16,805 nt of DNA, taken from positions 1-16,805 of the forward strand of contig CALKHV010000059.1 of assembly GCA_937988865.1 (NCBI GenBank), given 5' to 3'. The position numbers were made by a program, and so were the translations under genes. The notes under the pieces are model-generated. The model saw nothing but the letters and a program-made list of their open reading frames with translations, ran no database searches and was not told the DNA's origin. The DNA is from an uncultured Propionibacteriaceae bacterium (GTDB lineage: Bacteria > Actinomycetota > Actinomycetes > Propionibacteriales > Propionibacteriaceae). Of the stretch, positions 14,591 through 16,805 are shown in pieces; the stretch's first letter is position 1; the number at the start of each line of letters is the position of its first letter.

Positions 14591-14728
14591 GTGACGAAGC
14601 GCACTTTTCAGCCCTCAAACCGCCGTCGTAGCCGTACCCACGGCTTCCGCGCCCGCATGCAGACGCGCGCCGGCCGCTCGATCCTGTCGGCTCGCCGCCG
14701 CAAGGGCCGTTCCGAGCTCTCGGCCTGA
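14591..14728 (+). CDS. rpmH: 50S ribosomal protein L34
   Basis: A 45-residue, very basic protein beginning VTKRTFQPSNRRRSRTHGFR and containing RMQTRAGRSILSARRRKGR, the L34 signature. It is a component of the large ribosomal subunit. The GTG at 14591 follows GACGAGG at about 8 nt. It is the first gene of the rightward operon, 19 nt before rnpA, the nearly universal order. Small size is normal for the family. Confidence 0.97.
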   Translation: MTKRTFQPSNRRRSRTHGFRARMQTRAGRSILSARRRKGRSELSA

Positions 14729-14747
14729 GTCAGTTCGAGCCACGCCC

Positions 14748-15086
14748 GTGCTGCCGGCCATCACGCGGATGCGCTCCTCGGAAGACTTCCGCGCCTGCGT
14801 GCGCGGAGGCGTCCGGGCGGGTCGCCCGACGGTGGTCGTGCATGCCCGGGCTACCGGGCACGACACGCGGGTGGGCTTCGTCGTGACCAAAGGGGTGGGC
14901 AACGCAGTCACGCGGAATCGCGTGAAGCGTCGCCTTCGACACCTCGCGGCGGCCCATCTTCCCGTCACACCCTCGGGCACCCACGTGGTGGTCCGGGCGT
15001 TGCCGGCGTCCGCGTCCGAGGTCGGACGCCTGGCCGGCGACCTCGACGCCGCCTGGACGCGCGCCCTGGCCCTGTTGGCCCGATGA
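14748..15086 (+). CDS. rnpA: Ribonuclease P protein component
   Basis: The protein partner of the RNase P ribozyme, which trims tRNA 5' leaders. The 112-residue product has the hallmark RNR motif in RNRVKRRLRH (residues 56-65), preceded by RVGFVVTKGVGNAV, the family's central strand and loop. The start is the GTG at 14748, with only a weak ribosome binding site; coupling to rpmH just upstream may help. Its TGA overlaps the ATG of the small ORF at 15083. Confidence 0.95.
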   Translation: MLPAITRMRSSEDFRACVRGGVRAGRPTVVVHARATGHDTRVGFVVTKGVGNAVTRNRVKRRLRHLAAAHLPVTPSGTHVVVRALPASASEVGRLAGDLDAAWTRALALLAR

Positions 15087-15166
15087 CGGCCGCGTCCGCA
15101 CTGCCCCATCTGGTCCCGCTCCCGCACCTGACCCCGATCACCCAGCTGACAAGGGGGGACGCATGA
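15083..15166 (+). CDS. Possible 27-residue ORF coupling rnpA to yidD
   Basis: The ATG at 15083 overlaps the rnpA stop as ATGA, and the TGA at 15164-15166 overlaps the yidD start as ATGA, so the ORF fills the rnpA-yidD gap exactly. The peptide is rich in Pro and Leu with a near-repeat LPHLVPLPHL, and ends TRGDA; it has no recognisable domain. There is no good ribosome binding site, but re-initiation at the overlap would not need one. Chance open frame of 27 codons is quite possible in high-GC DNA; the exact double overlap is the reason to list it. Confidence 0.35.
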   Translation: MTAASALPHLVPLPHLTPITQLTRGDA

Positions 15167-15492
15167 AGTACCTGCTGATCGCGTTCGTGCGTGTCTGGCG
15201 TGCGCTGATCTCCCCCCTGTACGGCGACGTCTGCAAGTACCACCCCAGCTGCTCCGCCTACGGGTTGGAGGCGCTGCGGGTGCACGGTGCTGTGAAGGGG
15301 AGCTGGCTGATCGTCCGCCGGCTGGTGCGCTGCAATCCCTGGTCCCTGGGTGGCTACGACCCCGTTCCCGGGACGCAGGCCCACCGCGACTGGATCGCCG
15401 AGCAGGCGTCCGGGGTCGCTGGACCCCACTCCCACCATGACTCCCCGGCCTTCGCCGGGTCTTCCACCGCAACAACTCGAGGTGACGCCTGA
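15163..15492 (+). CDS. yidD: Membrane protein insertion efficiency factor YidD
   Basis: A small membrane-associated protein that helps insertion by YidC. The 109-residue product has the YidD core: a hydrophobic N-terminal helix (MKYLLIAFVRVWRALISPLY), the cysteine motif CKYHPSCSAYGLEAL (about 24-38) and RCNPWSLGGYDPVP (about 56-69). The family core ends near residue 75; the following 35 residues are hydrophilic and His/Ser/Ala-rich, without a family counterpart I know. The ATG at 15163 follows AAGGGGGG. Its TGA overlaps the yidC ATG by one base (TGATG). Confidence 0.94.
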   Translation: MKYLLIAFVRVWRALISPLYGDVCKYHPSCSAYGLEALRVHGAVKGSWLIVRRLVRCNPWSLGGYDPVPGTQAHRDWIAEQASGVAGPHSHHDSPAFAGSSTATTRGDA

Positions 15493-16601
15493 TGGCTCTC
15501 GTCCCCATGTTCCTGTTCTTCAATGCGTTCAAGGATGTGCTGAGCGCGATCATGCAGCCGCTGTACTGGGCGGTGTCGGGTCTGGTGGTCGGTTTCCACA
15601 AGCTCCTGACCCCCCTGCTGGGTGCCGAATCGGGGTGGAACTGGGCCCTGTCGATCATCATGCTGACGATCACGATCCGCATCGCGCTGATCCCGCTGTT
15701 CGTCAAGCAGATCAACTCGGCGCGCAACATGCAGTTGCTGCAGCCGAAGGTGAAGGACCTCCAGGACAAGTACGGCGCTGATCGTGAGCGGCTCGGCCAG
15801 GAGACGATGAAGCTCTACCGCGAGGAGGGCGTCAACCCCGCTGCGTCGTGCATGCCGGTGTTGCTGCAGATGCCGATCTTCCTCGCGCTCTACCGGGTGC
15901 TGGACGGTGCGTCCCGGGGTATCCCGCGTGGCGCGTTCTTCAACAACAATCCCGAGCTGATGACGAGCCTGCAGAACGCCGAGATCTTCGGCGCGCGACT
16001 GGCGGGCACGTTCATGCCCATCAACAACGGCTTCGGTGCGACCCAGATCCTGGCCCTCGTGCTGATCATCGTCATGACGGCCGTGCTGTTCATCCAGCAG
16101 TTGCAGCTGATGCAGAAGAACATGCCGCCGGAGGCGCTGACGGGTCCGATGGCGCAGCAGCAGAAGATGATGCTGTACATGTTCCCGGCGATCTACGCGA
16201 TCACCGGCATCGCGATCCCGATCGGCGTGCTGCTGTACTGGGCGGCGTCGAACGTCTGGACCATGGGTCAGCAGTGGCTCCTCATCCACAACAACCCTGC
16301 GCCCAACACTCCCGCGTACATCGACTGGGAAGACCGTATGCGCGCCAAGGGCAAGGACCCGCACGCCATCGAGGCGGCCCGGGCGGCCAAGCGTCGCCGA
16401 ACCGTGGTGACGTCCACCGCCCCCGTCGTCGTGACGGACGCGGACGGTACCGAGCGTCCGACCGTGGCACGTCAGCAGGTGACGCGACAGACGGTCCGCA
16501 AGGATGCCGAGGGCAACAAGCAGGTCGTGCAGCGCCAGCAGCCGCAGCGCCAGACGCGGCAGACCCGCAAGAACACCAACCGACCCGACGGCGACGCCTG
16601 A
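15492..16601 (+). CDS. yidC: YidC/Oxa1-type membrane protein insertase
   Basis: Inserts membrane proteins, alone or with SecYEG, into the cytoplasmic membrane. The 369-residue product has the five-helix Oxa1 core: membrane stretches near 15-40, 50-70, 118-137, 185-204 and 227-258. Arg63 in TITIRIALIPLF is the conserved groove arginine. It lacks the large periplasmic domain of Gram-negative YidC, as expected in a Gram-positive. The C-terminal tail from about residue 290 is basic and Gln/Arg-rich, consistent with ribosome contact. The ATG at 15492 has GAGGTG upstream and is coupled to yidD. Confidence 0.96.
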   Translation: MALVPMFLFFNAFKDVLSAIMQPLYWAVSGLVVGFHKLLTPLLGAESGWNWALSIIMLTITIRIALIPLFVKQINSARNMQLLQPKVKDLQDKYGADRERLGQETMKLYREEGVNPAASCMPVLLQMPIFLALYRVLDGASRGIPRGAFFNNNPELMTSLQNAEIFGARLAGTFMPINNGFGATQILALVLIIVMTAVLFIQQLQLMQKNMPPEALTGPMAQQQKMMLYMFPAIYAITGIAIPIGVLLYWAASNVWTMGQQWLLIHNNPAPNTPAYIDWEDRMRAKGKDPHAIEAARAAKRRRTVVTSTAPVVVTDADGTERPTVARQQVTRQTVRKDAEGNKQVVQRQQPQRQTRQTRKNTNRPDGDA

Positions 16602-16614
16602 GCGTCCCGACGTC

Positions 16615-16657
16615 GGCGGGGCCACCCCGCCACCCCCACCGGCGGCGTTGTGCCGCC
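16615..16657 (+). promoter_or_regulatory. Two tandem hairpins between yidC and the khpB/jag-like gene
   Basis: GGCGGGG (16615-16621) and CCCCGCC (16625-16631) form a 7-bp stem with a CCA loop; GGCGGC (16641-16646) and GCCGCC (16652-16657) form a 6-bp stem with a 5-nt loop. They begin 13 nt after the yidC stop and could be a partial terminator, an mRNA stabiliser or a processing site. Confidence 0.5.
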
Positions 16658-16683
16658 CCTGAACCGAGCGCCTGAGGAGAGAC

Positions 16684-16805
16684 ATGAGCGAGTACACCGA
16701 CGTCACCGAGGACGTCACGACTGAACCGGTCGACGCTGTCGAGGACGTGTCCGAGGTCGTCGTGACCGACGACGGCGCATCGAAGGACGGAGCATCGGGG
16801 GACGG
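16684..16805 (+). CDS. Start of a KhpB/Jag-like RNA-binding protein, cut by window edge
   Basis: Only 40 residues are visible, an acidic Asp/Glu/Thr/Val-rich N-terminus starting MSEYTDVTEDV. The ATG at 16684 follows GAGGAGA. The acidic, low-complexity N-terminus and the position right after yidC match the KH/R3H-domain protein KhpB (Jag), which usually occurs here, but the KH and R3H domains would be beyond the edge. The identification is by position, not by domain. Confidence 0.6.
   Translation, partial: MSEYTDVTEDVTTEPVDAVEDVSEVVVTDDGASKDGASGD

Noticed and set aside
15354..16718. A 454-codon open frame on the minus strand, opposite yidC
   Set aside because: Antisense shadow of yidC and yidD; low-complexity Arg/His/Leu composition and no domain.

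Overview
This is the replication-origin neighbourhood of a high-GC Gram-positive (actinobacterial) chromosome. The gene order dnaA, dnaN, gnd, recF, dciA (DUF721), gyrB, gyrA, DUF3566 gene, tRNA-Ile on the minus strand, back to back with rpmH, rnpA, yidD, yidC and a khpB/jag-like gene on the plus strand, is the classical actinobacterial origin layout. The very high GC content, the many GTG starts (DUF3566, gyrB, recF, dnaN, dnaA, rpmH, rnpA) and the TTGTCCACA form of the DnaA box agree. A member of the Propionibacteriales or a relative is my best guess; species cannot be read from this window.

Layout, left to right. Positions 1-54: 5' part of a minus-strand tRNA-Ile(GAU), cut by the window edge. 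Positions 175-1512: two accessory genes, a small DUF6582-like protein (minus) and an aminoglycoside-phosphotransferase-fold kinase (plus), between the tRNA and the DUF3566 gene. Positions 1588-7055: DUF3566 membrane protein, gyrA and gyrB, all minus, tightly packed (8-nt overlap, then a 25-nt gap). Positions 7349-11559: dciA, recF, gnd and dnaN, all minus; dciA overlaps recF by 14 nt, and gnd and recF each seem to have a leaderless promoter. Positions 11560-12086: 527 bp without a gene, the best oriC candidate, with DnaA boxes and a stretch of lower GC. Positions 12087-12701: a plus-strand TetR-family regulator, in an unusual place because it separates dnaA from dnaN. Positions 12715-14145: dnaA (minus). 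Positions 14146-14590: 445 bp without a gene, with paired DnaA boxes, leader hairpins for dnaA and the rpmH promoter. Positions 14591-16805: rpmH, rnpA, a possible 27-codon ORF, yidD, yidC and the start of a khpB/jag-like gene.

The genes form two known functional groups. The left arm initiates replication (DnaA, oriC), gives processivity (DnaN), probably loads helicase (DciA), repairs gaps (RecF) and controls supercoiling (GyrA/B), with a 6-phosphogluconate dehydrogenase lodged inside. The right arm makes ribosomal protein L34, the RNase P protein and the membrane insertion machinery.

The core genes look ordinary and intact. The points most worth attention are: the TetR gene between dnaA and dnaN; a hexamer, GGACGC/GCGTCC, roughly five times more common than base composition predicts and found as inverted pairs, one of which forms the apparent tetR/dnaA terminator; DnaA-box clusters, including one inside an extra C-terminal tail of recF; and a 27-codon ORF linking rnpA to yidD through an ATGA overlap at each end. 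All counts and positions were made by eye.
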